A stretch of 64,000 nt of DNA from Adineta vaga (Eukaryota > Rotifera): the NCBI GenBank assembly GCA_021613535.1, contig CP075492.1:14384001-14448000 (forward strand), written 5' to 3'. The notes below the pieces were generated by a model. It saw only the letters and a list, made by a program, of their open reading frames with translations, made no database searches and was not told the origin of the DNA. This document shows, piece by piece, positions 22,925 through 33,716 of the stretch (position 1 is the stretch's first letter; each line of letters opens with the position of its first letter). Both the position numbers and the translations under genes were made by a program.

Positions 22925-24665
22925 TTATTTTCTATCACCAAGCCATAATTGGATTTGACGTGGATTTAATAATTTAAAGGCAAAATTTTTTCGATGAGTA
23001 TATTTAGTCAACCATTGATTGAATTCTTCATTGCTATCGAAATAGTACGTTTGAATAAAAATAGTAATACTTTGAAGGTATGTGAGATTCTCAAGGAGTA
23101 CCTCGAAGTCTTCTTCACTATATACATGACAATTGTTTAAATGTTCAAGATTAGGAAATGCTAAACAAAATTTAGTTCGAAGTTGACTGGGTACATATTC
23201 ACGATTCATATCAAGCCAACGAATTTGTGGATATGTTGAGTGAAGCATTGTATGAAGTTGATATTTTGAAGATGATATTGTCAAACGAGTGAGATGTGGT
23301 GCAATAGTAAGAAGTTCATTCAGTACAGAACATGGCATACTACATGTACCTTGAAATTGTAAATGTTTCAATGTCGATAAATCATTAATAGATCGTTTGA
23401 GTTTGGCAAGATCTGGTATGATGTATTGTTCAACATTTTCAGTATCATGGCTGAGTAGTAATTTGTCAACATTAGAGAAGCCTTGTGATGGAAGATTAAT
23501 TGATGTTTCATTGAATGGGAAATTGATTGATACAATTTGTTGTTTTGAATTGTTTGATAATTCATCAAATGGTGTTACATTAATGGTGTATGAACGAGCA
23601 TTTGTTGTATTATCTGTCCAAAACGCTGTTTCAAAGCCTTGAAGTCGTTCTTTCATTATGGCTGTATCAGATGAAGATGGAATATCAACCTTAAAACAAA
23701 AGACATCAGAATTATGTTTTTAATTATATAAAATAGTCACATACTTTCAAGCGAAAAACTTTCAATTTCGAGACAGATTTCTCGATAATTGCTTGCCACC
23801 AATCACTATCAATCCATTCAAGACTATCCTTTTGATTATGTTCGATATGAACATTTAAATAAGTTAACATTTTGCAAGCTTGAATGATTACTTCAACTTC
23901 CTGTCGAAGACCATACTTCAAATGAATAGTTAAATGAGTTAATGAATCAGGTGCACTAAAGTTTGAGATGAAATCATTTTCAATTGCTCTTGTTTTTAAA
24001 TTTAATTGAAGTCGTTGTAAATTTGGAATACATTTAAAAATAGTTGGAAGATGATCAATTGTTCTAATAAGAACCTTGAATTCACGAAGATTTTCAGCGA
24101 CAGGTAAAATATGAAAATTAAAATCAATGTTTGATGATTCATTGTTTAACGTAAGATTCTGTAAAGTTGATAGACGAAAAATATTGACAAGATTATTTTC
24201 GAATTGTTTTAATTGATCATAATTAAATGTATAACGTGGCCAACGTTTGAAATCAACTCTAAGAGTATGAAGACATTTCATCTGCGACCAGTAAGGAAAT
24301 TCATCGGGATTTCGAAGTCGAAGATGTTCAAGTCGAGTAAAACTTTGATCAAACGTTGGAAATCGTGTAAAAAAATGATCGATTTGACCTGGTGTTTCTT
24401 CATCATCGGAGAGTGTTAAACTCATGATTTGTTCTGGTTGAAGAACACGACAAATGATATCAAATTCACGTTTGGATATTGATTTAAAATTAATTTTATA
24501 TTGATCATAACTGTGTATACATTGCCGTAAATATCGACTGAAATCATGAAATGATCGAAGAATATCATTCGCTGTTAAATAATGAAATATATTGAAAATA
24601 ATTTCCACTGGAAATTGATCGAGAATTAATTGTGGAACAGACATGTTTTTGTCAAAACCAAACAT
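22925..24665 (-). CDS. F-box protein with LRR-like C-terminal region
   Basis: Two exons (24665-23745, 23689-22925) joined by a 55-nt phase-0 intron encode 561 residues. An F-box-like motif lies near the N-terminus (LDQFPVEIIFNIFHYL, then DILRSFHDFSRYL). It should bind Skp1 in an SCF ubiquitin ligase. The remainder has irregular leucine-rich segments (FTRLEHLRLRNP, LQRLQLNLKTR, LKHLQFQGTC, HLTRLTISSS) that would recognise the target. The frame continues five bases upstream only with a TTG, so ATG 24665 is used; an ATG at 24644 (MSVPQL) is an alternative. This layout is a large family in bdelloids; the substrate is unknown. No frame breaks are seen. Confidence 0.8.
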
Positions 24666-25016
24666 CAAATGACTGTCGTAGAAAATGTGCTAGCATTAAA
24701 TAAGACGAGAAAAACATATTCTCTTTTCTTTGCTCTATATGTGTATATGAGTCATACACATTATAAAGAATACCATAAATGGAAGAATGAAAGACGAGAA
24801 TGTCGCCACACGTGTTTGCTTATAGAGCTGCTGTATAGCCAAAAAATGTTATATCAACGTAGTGATATTATAGGAAGAGAAATCAGTGACTTCTATCAAA
24901 TTATCGACGAATGGATAGCATAAAAGAAAGAGGAAAATAATGCTCGTTCCCACTGTTATACTTCTGACTTTCATATTTATACATGAATATGTTCGTTGAT
25001 TCGACATTTCTTTATT

Positions 25017-25283
25017 ATGCCATCATCTACTGTTCATCGTATACTCGTTGATACACTTAAACTAATATCCAAATACTTATTTGACTATAAACTTGTAGAA
25101 AATTATGGTTTTCCATTTCCATCAAGCAAATATGAACAAGATCGTTTTTTCATTGACAAAGGACCAGTCATATTCTCAGCTATATTCTTGATTTTTATAG
25201 ACATGCCATTTTCTTTCTTACTGATGTATTTCAATGCTACTGTACGTATGGAAGACAATGTGAAGAGACATAAAAGAGCTTAA
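25017..25283 (+). CDS. small membrane protein (doubtful)
   Basis: An ATG frame of 88 residues has one strong hydrophobic segment (IFSAIFLIFIDMPFSFLLMY) and a basic tail (NVKRHKRA). It lies in a 700-bp gap between the F-box and sulfatase genes, close after the divergent F-box start. There is no recognised family. The composition looks more protein-like than other short frames in the gap, which is the only support. Confidence 0.3.
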   Translation: MPSSTVHRILVDTLKLISKYLFDYKLVENYGFPFPSSKYEQDRFFIDKGPVIFSAIFLIFIDMPFSFLLMYFNATVRMEDNVKRHKRA

Positions 25284-25379
25284 ATTTAGTGACTTTTCAA
25301 CGACTCTTCATGACGGGATTTTGAAAGGCTTATAAACTGTCATGAATTATCTTATTATTGATCGCTATGAAAAGTCAAA

Positions 25380-27047
25380 CTAATCGTGACAACGACAAAC
25401 AATATGACCTGCATCACAACAAGCGCGTGCATCTGTTCCCCCGATACGATAATCGACTTGTGTTCTTGGTGTTGAATATATATCTTTTAATTTCGTTTCC
25501 AAAGCTTCATCGATAGCATCGTATACGGCTGGTGAAACGATAATTGGCGTTGATTCAGCTAAATCGTGACTCAAATCAAAGATTAATGGTGGTTTATGAT
25601 CGATAATTAATCCACGTTGACCACCACAAGCTCCATCAAGAGCCGAATATGTTGTATAATAAGCTTTATATTGATTGAAACGAACAGCTGTAAGAGTACC
25701 ATTTTGATCGGGATGAAATAAATATTCATGGCCTTGATTAGAACCATCGAAGAGTACTGAGCTAAGATCAATTCCATCGAAACTACGATTTGATGGTAAT
25801 GTAAAACCAGTAAGATGAGCAATGGTTGGCAACATATCCAAATGTGATCCAATGGCACTGGAAACAGTACCTGGTTTGATCATACTTGGCCAATGTGCAA
25901 TAAATGGTACTCGATGCCCTGCTTCCCATGTAGTAAATTTTGCTGTACCACCTCCGCCACCTCCAAATGGTAACGATGAAGCTTGCCATATACCACCAAA
26001 TGGTCCTTGATTTCCTGCTAGATCACACTTGGAAGACCATGGTCCATTATCACTAGTAAAGATCAGCAATGTTTGATTTAAGATATTCAACTCTTTTAAT
26101 AGTTGATAGGTTTGATTAATATGATAATCCATTTCACGTAATGTATCACCGTAAATACTCGGTATAGTACTGATATTTTTAAATCGTTGGGAATAATCAT
26201 GTGGAACATGCATATGTGACAAAGGTAGATAAAGAAAGAATGGTTTCTTGACTTTTACACTTTGTTGAATAAATCGTCGATCATTATCAATATATGATTG
26301 TGTTAATGTCGAAAGATTTACCGGTTGTTCAATAATTTCCTTATTACAATCGTCATTCAAACATCGTGGTGTAAGACATTGATACAATGGTATACCGACT
26401 GTTAAATCAGCTTCGATGATCTTCTTTATATCATCAGAATGTTCATGTTTTTGTTCAAAATGAAGTGGTGGATCTCGAGGACATACTTTCACAGGTGGAT
26501 GATTTGCTCCTGGATTATCTGTGCAACCCATATCAATACTATATGGAATACCAATATATTCATCAAATCCCCTATATGACGGATGAAATGGAGGACGATG
26601 TCCAAGATGCCATTTACCATGAATAGCAGTTGTATAACCGACACTTTTCAAATACTCCGATAGAATCGTTTCATTTGTCGGTAATCCTCCGAGGGCAGTT
26701 GGTGCAAAATTTTGCCAAACACCAGTACGTTCTGGTAATCGTCCAGTTAGTAGAGTTGCTCGACTAACACTACAAACAGAAGCTCCACTATGATAATCTG
26801 GAAGACGAATACTTATGGATGCTAAATAATCAAGAAATGGTGTATCGCGTGTATTAGGCCAGTTTGCTCCCATATCACCCCAACTCATATCATCAGCCAT
26901 AATTAGGACAATATTGGGACGTGAACCGATTAAACGTCCCGATAAAGGAACAGTATGAAGAGTAAAACATGGCAATAAATATGTCAGTAACCACAATGAA
27001 GTAAAACATAAAAGTCGTGTTGTAAGAAAAAGAACTATCATTGTCAT
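25380..27047 (-). CDS. arylsulfatase G-like sulfatase
   Basis: A single exon encodes 555 residues. A signal peptide or anchor (TSLWLLTYLLPCFTL) precedes the sulfatase core at RPNIVLIMADDMSWGD (metal Asp52/53). The signature CSVSRATLLTGR (Cys92) provides the residue that formylglycine-generating enzyme oxidises; the usual Pro/Ala at the third position is Val. Other landmarks are IHGKWHLGH, DMGCTDNPG, HMHVPHDYS, TSDNGPW (metal Asp333/Asn334) and FTTWEAGHRVPF, ending CCDAGHIVCRCHD. From memory the order and many residues match vertebrate ARSG, a lysosomal enzyme that removes 3-O-sulfate from heparan sulfate glucosamine. A lysosomal or secreted sulfate-ester hydrolase is expected. A Gly-rich insert (PFGGGGGGTAKF) is unusual. 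The lack of introns is notable for an animal enzyme gene and could reflect retroposition or intron loss. Confidence 0.85.
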   Translation of the reverse strand: MTMIVLFLTTRLLCFTSLWLLTYLLPCFTLHTVPLSGRLIGSRPNIVLIMADDMSWGDMGANWPNTRDTPFLDYLASISIRLPDYHSGASVCSVSRATLLTGRLPERTGVWQNFAPTALGGLPTNETILSEYLKSVGYTTAIHGKWHLGHRPPFHPSYRGFDEYIGIPYSIDMGCTDNPGANHPPVKVCPRDPPLHFEQKHEHSDDIKKIIEADLTVGIPLYQCLTPRCLNDDCNKEIIEQPVNLSTLTQSYIDNDRRFIQQSVKVKKPFFLYLPLSHMHVPHDYSQRFKNISTIPSIYGDTLREMDYHINQTYQLLKELNILNQTLLIFTSDNGPWSSKCDLAGNQGPFGGIWQASSLPFGGGGGGTAKFTTWEAGHRVPFIAHWPSMIKPGTVSSAIGSHLDMLPTIAHLTGFTLPSNRSFDGIDLSSVLFDGSNQGHEYLFHPDQNGTLTAVRFNQYKAYYTTYSALDGACGGQRGLIIDHKPPLIFDLSHDLAESTPIIVSPAVYDAIDEALETKLKDIYSTPRTQVDYRIGGTDARACCDAGHIVCRCHD

Positions 27048-27681
27048 ATATTAGTTGAAGAATGTTATCAATCTCTACTTATTCAAACTAAATAAATAAA
27101 AGATTCTTTTTCTTTCACCAAGCACATGTTCTTTTTTCCATCATATGTAATGATTTCTCTGAACTCTAAACAATATAATAAATCATTATGTTATTATGTT
27201 GTTTCATGCTTCAGTTCAGAATTGTCGTGAAATCTAATTCTTTTTTTTTCTTTTTCTCATTTATATCACGTGGGAAGAATACGATACAAAAAGCAGTAAG
27301 AACTCATCGTGATAGAAGTGTTTTAGACGGTGATTTCGCTCAAATGTATACACTAAAAAATTTCTCTATTGCGATTCTATATCAAGATAATTACGTCCAA
27401 CATAATTATAAAAATACATACTTAACTAGTCGCTTCAATGCTCTGCAATATTAGTTTTTTCTATATTATACTATCAACGCAAATAAAATAAAAACTCGTG
27501 TAAAACTCAAGCACTTCTATCAGTATATAATTTCCTTGATATTAGCATATATAGATACATTATTTGAAAATCCTTGAAAAAATACTGCAACCATTTATAA
27601 CTGACGTTCATAAACAATTTTTGTAGTAAGTAACGACCAAGAATAAAACATCATCTAAATATTTCCCTTTTGATAAGAAAT
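27048..27681. other. non-coding stretch
   Basis: Divergent spacer between the sulfatase and the triple-module gene. An 88-codon frame at 27188-27454 has poly-Phe and no domain, and is not accepted. Confidence 0.5.
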
Positions 27682-30600
27682 ATGCGTGGACGAATTCATC
27701 AGTTATGGGAAAAGTCGAAACTATATTTACGAAATTTAAATTTATTTCCATCAGTTCCACCTTCAAATGATCGACATCAACTTCAAAATCAATTCATTTC
27801 AACACGATTATTTATTCTCTTATTCAGTCTATTATTACTCATCCTTCTCTCTTATACTTCTCTAGTCACTATTCGAAAAACTATCATCGTCAAAACACCA
27901 TCATTCACTGAATATGTACGATTGAATTCTACCTATTCTGAAACATTAACATGTGCATGCACTAAAATCTCGATTGACTACAAAGAGATTGTTCGTATTA
28001 ACTATACGTTACATCAAGTTTGTTCGAGTATTTTCATAACCAACAACTGGATGAATAGTTTCTATCCAAACAAGACGAACGGTTCGAATGATATACCAAT
28101 CTTAGATTTCCGAGTACTAGGTACATACTCATTTCAAGCTTTGAAAAGCTTCTGTGAACTCGCGAATCAAACAATCTCGGACAGTATAGATCAATTTTAT
28201 TTGAATCAGTACGTGAGCGCATTTGTAACAACATACGATCAATTTCAATTACAAGTTCAGCTTCTGGTTATTCAATTTCAATCTTCTATCATTCGCAATT
28301 TCTGGTCCTCATTGTCTATGATTCGGGAAACTACGCAAGGAAATGCTTTGTATTCAATCATTCAAATAGCATATAGATTATATTTAAATGAATATTCTAG
28401 GGGTTTATACATGACTTCGATCAAATACGTAAATTGTAGCTGTTCAGCTTCCAATAAATGTCTGGGAGACTCTAATATATACAGTTATCCAAGGCCTCAA
28501 ACACTGTTCACAGTTCCAAATTTTTATATCGGATGCTATGTGATAGAGGGATTGCTACAATCAACTCTTCAGTGCTTCTATGATCAGAACTGTATCAATA
28601 AACTTCAGTCTTACTTGTCAAACACTTCACCAGTTCCTGTCATAGCTCTTAACTCATCGTTACCAAGTAATTATCATACCAATTCAACAATTAACGAGCT
28701 TCTCAAACAGTTAATGATTGAACAATGGAATATCTTCATCATGTATGAGAATTACTATGGACAATGTAAGCCAGCTGAATGTAGTTATAGTTATAAGACA
28801 CAAAATGGTGCGCTTTATATCATTACAACAATGATTGGATTAGTTGGTGGTTTGGTAACAGCTTTGGAATTTGCTGTACCATGGTTGGTGAATATTATAC
28901 GAAGAAAAAAGAGAGAAAACAGGCCAGTTGAAGGTAAGAAAAAAGAGTAGTTTTAGTATCGATCATTAAAGTGTTTCCAATAATGATGATGTACGAAAAA
29001 ACAAATGAATCGATCTGCCACAAAATAACCTCAGCTTTGTAAATAGGTGGTTGAAATTTTCAGAGTGATGCATTTAAAAATAACTACTATAGTAATGGAT
29101 ATATATTTTACAGCTATACTCTAGAGTCATCAAATTATTTAAATATTTCAATTAGTAACGCTTCTTTATCCTTTGTAGTACTAAGTATTCATCAACGAAT
29201 AACACTGATACTCCAAACATTGAAACATTCCGTACGAAATTTAAATTTATTTCCATCAGTTCCACCTTCAAATGATCGACATCAACTTCAAAATCAATTC
29301 ATTTCAACACGATTATTTATTCTCTTATTCAGTCTATTATTACTCATCCTTCTCTCTTATACTTCTCTAGTCACTATTCAAAAAACTATCATCGTCAAAA
29401 CACCATCATTCACTGAATATGTACGGTTGAATTCTACCTATTCTAAAACATTAACATGTGCATGTACTAAAATCTCGATTGACTACAAAGAAATTGTTCA
29501 TATTAACTATACATTACATCAAGTTTGTTCGAGTGTTTTCATAACTAAAGATTGGATTAATTATATTGATTCTACCAATACAGAAATAAACTTGTATTAC
29601 TTGGATTTTCGTACAACAGCTGCATATATATTTCAAGTCCTAGAAGGTTTCTGTGAACTGCTAAATGAAACAATCTTCGACAGTCTGAATGAATTTTATT
29701 CTAATTCATATGTAAGCGCATCTATAACATCACTTAATGTATTTCCATCTCAAATTAACACATTGATCAGTCAATTTCAATCGGCAATGATTGATAAATT
29801 TTTATTATCGTTTCTCCTTATTCGGCAAACAACTCAAGGCAACACTTTACTGTCTGCATACATGACAAACTATTGGCCTGGCGTACCATGGGGAGCAACA
29901 TATGTCGGTTCGCGTGCCTTGGAATACGGTGAATGCTCTTGTGCTACATCAGCTACATGTGTCGTTCAATCATCGTTCTACAACTTGGCAGACACGTTAC
30001 CGATGTTCTCGTTGCCGGGTATTTATATAGGGTGTTATGTGATTGAAGCATTGCTTCAATCAACGCTTCAGTGCTTCTATGATCAGAACTGTACCGATAC
30101 AATTCAGTCTTATTTATCATTTACTTCACCAGTTCCAGTCATGGCTCTTAATTCATCTTTACCAAGTAATTATCATATCAATTCAACAATTAACGAGCTT
30201 CTCCAGCAGTTAATGATTGAACAATGGAATATCTTCATCATGTATGAGAACTACTATGAACAATGTAAGCCAGCTGAATGTAGTTATAATTATATGACAC
30301 GAAATGATGCGCTCTTTATCATTACAACATTGATCGGATTGGTGGGTGGCTTAGTTAAAGCTTTGCAGTTTGCTGTACCATGGTTGGTGAATATTATACG
30401 AAGAAAAAAGAGAGAAAACAGGCCGGCTGAAGGTAAGAATCCAAAGTATTCCTTGAGTAAATGGATCATTCTCAATTATATTAAATTGGGGATAGTCATG
30501 ATAGGCCCTTTTCCGATATTTAACAATAATTTTTTTATTCTTTTCAGCATTAAGCATTCTTGAACGAATGACACTATTATACCAAACATTGAAACATTCC

Positions 30601-31831
30601 GTACGAAATTTAAATTTATTTCCATCAGTTCCACCTTCAAATGATCGACATCAACTTCAAAATCAATTCATTTCAACACGATTATTTATTCTCTTATTCA
30701 GTCTATTATTACTCATCCTTCTCTCTTATACTTCTCTAGTCACTATTCAAAAAACAATCATCGTCAAAACACCATCATTCACTGAATATGTACGGTTGAA
30801 TTCTACCTATTCTAAAACATTAACATGTGCATGTACTAAAATCTCGATTGACTTACAAAGAGATTGTTCATATTAACTATACATTACATCAAGTTTGTTC
30901 GAGTGTTTTCATAACTAAAGATTGGATTGATTACATGTACAGCGGTAGTGAAGGTGGCTTATGGGCTGATGACTTTCGAATAGAATCTCCAAGTTTATTC
31001 CAGATATTAGGAGGATTCTGTGAATTAGTAAATCAAACATTATCTAGCCAATTTAATGTATTTTATTCAAGTGGATATATGAGTGCATTCGTAACACCAT
31101 ATGATTTATTTGAATCAGAAGCAAAAGCAGTCATTGATCAAGTCAAATCGTTCACAATTAGTAGATGGATGTTGTCGTTGTCTTTAACTCGACAAACTAC
31201 TCAGAGTAATTCTATTCTAGCAGGAATACTTAGTAACTATGATCTACAAGTAGTACCTGTTTCTGATGGTATTACATTTACAGTAACAGTTTACGGTAAC
31301 TGCAGTTGCGATTCTTCACCGCTATGTGCTGACCATTCTTATATTTATGACGAATTCACGCGTGACATATTATTTAAAATACCGGGTTTCTTCTATGGAT
31401 GTTATTTTGTTGAAGCATTGCTTCAATCAACGCTTCAGTGCTTCTATGATCAGAACTGTACCGATACAATTCAGTCTTATTTATCATTTACTTCACCGTT
31501 TCCTGTCATAACTCTTAATTCATCTTTACCAAGCAATTATCACGTCAATTCAACAATTAACGAGCTTCTCCAGCAGTTAATGATTGAACAATGGAATATC
31601 TTCATCATGTATGAGAACTACTATGAACAATGTAAACCTGCTGAGTGTAGTTATAGTTATGAGACACGAAATGATGCGCTCTTTATCATTACAACATTAA
31701 TTGGATTGGTGGGTGGTTTGGTAACAGCCCTGAAGTTAACTGTACCATTCGCAGTCAGATTGATTTCATATTGCATTCATAAATGGAGTATGAGAGTAGT
31801 TCCAGAGATGCTAAATTTACAACAAACATAA
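27682..31831 (+). CDS. three-module membrane protein of unknown family (tandem triplication)
   Basis: Three exons, 27682-28933, 29179-30432 and 30548-31831, each encode one module of about 420 residues. Copies 1 and 2 each end at GAAG|GTAAG, and copies 2 and 3 each begin after a consensus acceptor. All junctions are phase 1, so one product of about 1260 residues is predicted. Copy 2 has no ATG in its first part, which supports joining. Each module has a basic N-terminus (NLNLFPSVPPSNDRHQLQN), TM1 (LFILLFSLLLLILLSYTSLV) and an ectodomain with many Asn-glycosylation sites. The ectodomain cysteines are in CACTKISID, CSCxxxxxC, IGCYVIEALLQSTLQCFYDQ and QCKPAECSY. TM2 is IITTLIGLVGGLVTAL, followed by a basic tail. 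The two-TM, Cys-rich ectodomain layout recalls DEG/ENaC channels, but no hallmark motif is seen. Copy 3 carries an extra T near 30853 that breaks its frame. Three separate genes cannot be excluded. Confidence 0.65.
27724..31738 (+). repeat. three direct repeats of about 1.2 kb
   Basis: Copies begin at about 27724, 29226 and 30600 and end near 28880, 30385 and 31735. The first 280 bases and the last 320 bases are nearly identical between copies 2 and 3 and very close to copy 1. The central 450 bases, coding for the middle of the ectodomain, are strongly diverged in all three. This mosaic suggests gene conversion at the ends, fast change in the middle, or both. Confidence 0.85.
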
Positions 31832-32073
31832 TTTATTTATAGACACATCTTTCTAGAATGAACATTGCGCGTATATATTGGTATGAAGACGGACGAAAAT
31901 ACAGAATCATTGACACTCTCATGGAAAATAGTTATGTCATGAGAGAACATAATGCTATCCAATCTTTTATTCTTAGTTTGTTGTATTAAAGATGTTAATA
32001 TATGTCTAACTGATACCAATTGATTTTAGATCTAAAAAGATCGCTATTAGGAACGAGTTGGTCCCGGAATTGT

Positions 32074-33023
32074 TTAAGTATTTACATTAGTTGTTCTGTT
32101 GTTCGTCGTTGGATGAATTTCATTTCTATTATTTATCCATCTGCGTGGTAATAAATCAGATATAAGACTTTTTAATTCATGAGAAAATCTTTGTGATGCC
32201 ATCTATATATAAATAGAACGATGCGGTAGGAAAAAAAGATAATTATTTTATTTCACCCATAGAACTGATGAATTGTTCGATAGCTGCTCGATCCGCTGAT
32301 TTATTTGTGACATAAATGGTTACAGCAATATGAAAATATGTAACCATCCATGGTGTTTGAGTTAACATGTGGACGACTATTTGAAATAGAAGCATTGCAA
32401 AAATTTGTTGATCACGTTTTCGATTCATGTTCTCCTCTTCATGCCGAACGTTTGAGTCGAAGATTTCGATGAATCAGTATGGCACAAATCATCATAATAG
32501 AAATGGCAAGAATACCTCCGGTTTGCATAGGTAATATCAACCAGATAATAGTATTTATTACAACCACAGGATAAGCAGTTCGAACTGATGTGAAATTTCT
32601 GATCCGATCATTTGCGGAGGTCGACATAAAACGATCGACACATGAAACAGTCAAATACCAACGATAGATCATAGTTACTATCTGTAGTATATAGAAACGA
32701 AATTTGCAGAAGGCAACATTTCTTGTAGTTGGATTCGGATGATTGAGTGAATATAAGAATGGCGCAATAGTGAGAGACAAATAGATTGCCATTAGTACTG
32801 ATGATGAGCTGAAATCTAAATAATAACAAAAATATCCATATGCTAAGCTCAATTCTATATATAAATTTACATATGGAAAACACGATATTGTACGAAATTG
32901 TCGCCGATTCAATACTATGATGTTAAAAAAGCAACCAATTATACCGAAAACCAAATAGGTTGAATAGACATAGCGAATAATATTTTGTTGAATAGCACAG
33001 AATGTGCTACCTAATGATGACAT
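32074..33023 (-). pseudogene. decayed rhodopsin-like GPCR
   Basis: The start MSSLGSTFCAIQQNI and TM1-TM4 are readable in one frame (TYLVFGIIGCFFNIIVL, TMIYRWYLTVSCVDRF as the TM3/DRY-like region, VVVINTIIWLILP). Extracellular loop 2 and part of TM5 then appear deleted, because TM4 runs directly into MQTGGILAISIMMICAILIH. A frameshift follows near 32440, after LRLKRSA. TM6 reads on in another frame (RDQQIFAMLLFQIVVHML), an in-frame TAA at 32243-32245 interrupts the start of TM7, and one more base shift near 32200 precedes the cytoplasmic tail (FSHELKSLISDLLPRRW). Four independent lesions make function very unlikely. Intact relatives lie at 11761, 51036 and 56565. Confidence 0.75.
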
Positions 33024-33716
33024 TGCAAGTATAGATATGAGGCCAGTTATAATGTATTTCTTCACAAAGATAAGAGATCTGAAATAAATAAAGATAACAT
33101 GCTCGTTAACAACTATAAAAAATAAGTAGGATGATATGATGTCAATTGGTTTGCTATAATTATCGGATTTTTGTTCAACAAAAAATAAAAGGGATAATTG
33201 AATGTAAATATGTATTTAGAGCAGATGAGAATCGATTCAAATTTTGCTTTCTTTTAGATTTTATTTAAGAGCATGACACAAATTGTTTCCTGAACATGAA
33301 CATTAGTTATGTCATGCATATCTCTTATAATTATTTAAACATGAATTCAAGGATACTCATTGGAGTATATGTAGATTGAAGAAGACATCCTCAATGATGA
33401 TGTTCTTCTAACATATAGGTTTTATTAATGATGGATAAGAATAGGAAAATATGAAATTGAAATAAAATCATGCTTTAAAACTCGGAGTTGTACTCAAGAA
33501 AAAGATTGCTAGATCAAAATATAATAATTAAATATATCAGTTTCTAGTAGTTCACATACTATGAATTTAACATTTAATGATCGAACGATGTTAATCTAGT
33601 TACATCTCTAAAACTTATGGTGTAATTAATAGTTAAAAACATGAGAGATATTCTGTATGAAAACGAACATTAAGACAATAAAGTGACGCCCTTTACATAA
33701 TTTACAATAGTTATTA
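33024..33716. other. non-coding stretch
   Basis: AT-rich spacer. Nothing supportable was seen on either strand. Confidence 0.5.

Noticed and set aside
24630-24923. 97-codon plus-strand frame overlapping the F-box gene start
   Set aside because: Antisense to a well supported ATG and first exon, with no recognisable features.
27188-27454. 88-codon ATG frame before the triple-module gene
   Set aside because: Poly-Phe from a T run, no domain, no splice context.
30827-31831. Independent gene starting inside module copy 3
   Set aside because: The only early start is a GTG. Alignment to copies 1 and 2 shows it is the same module after a one-base shift.
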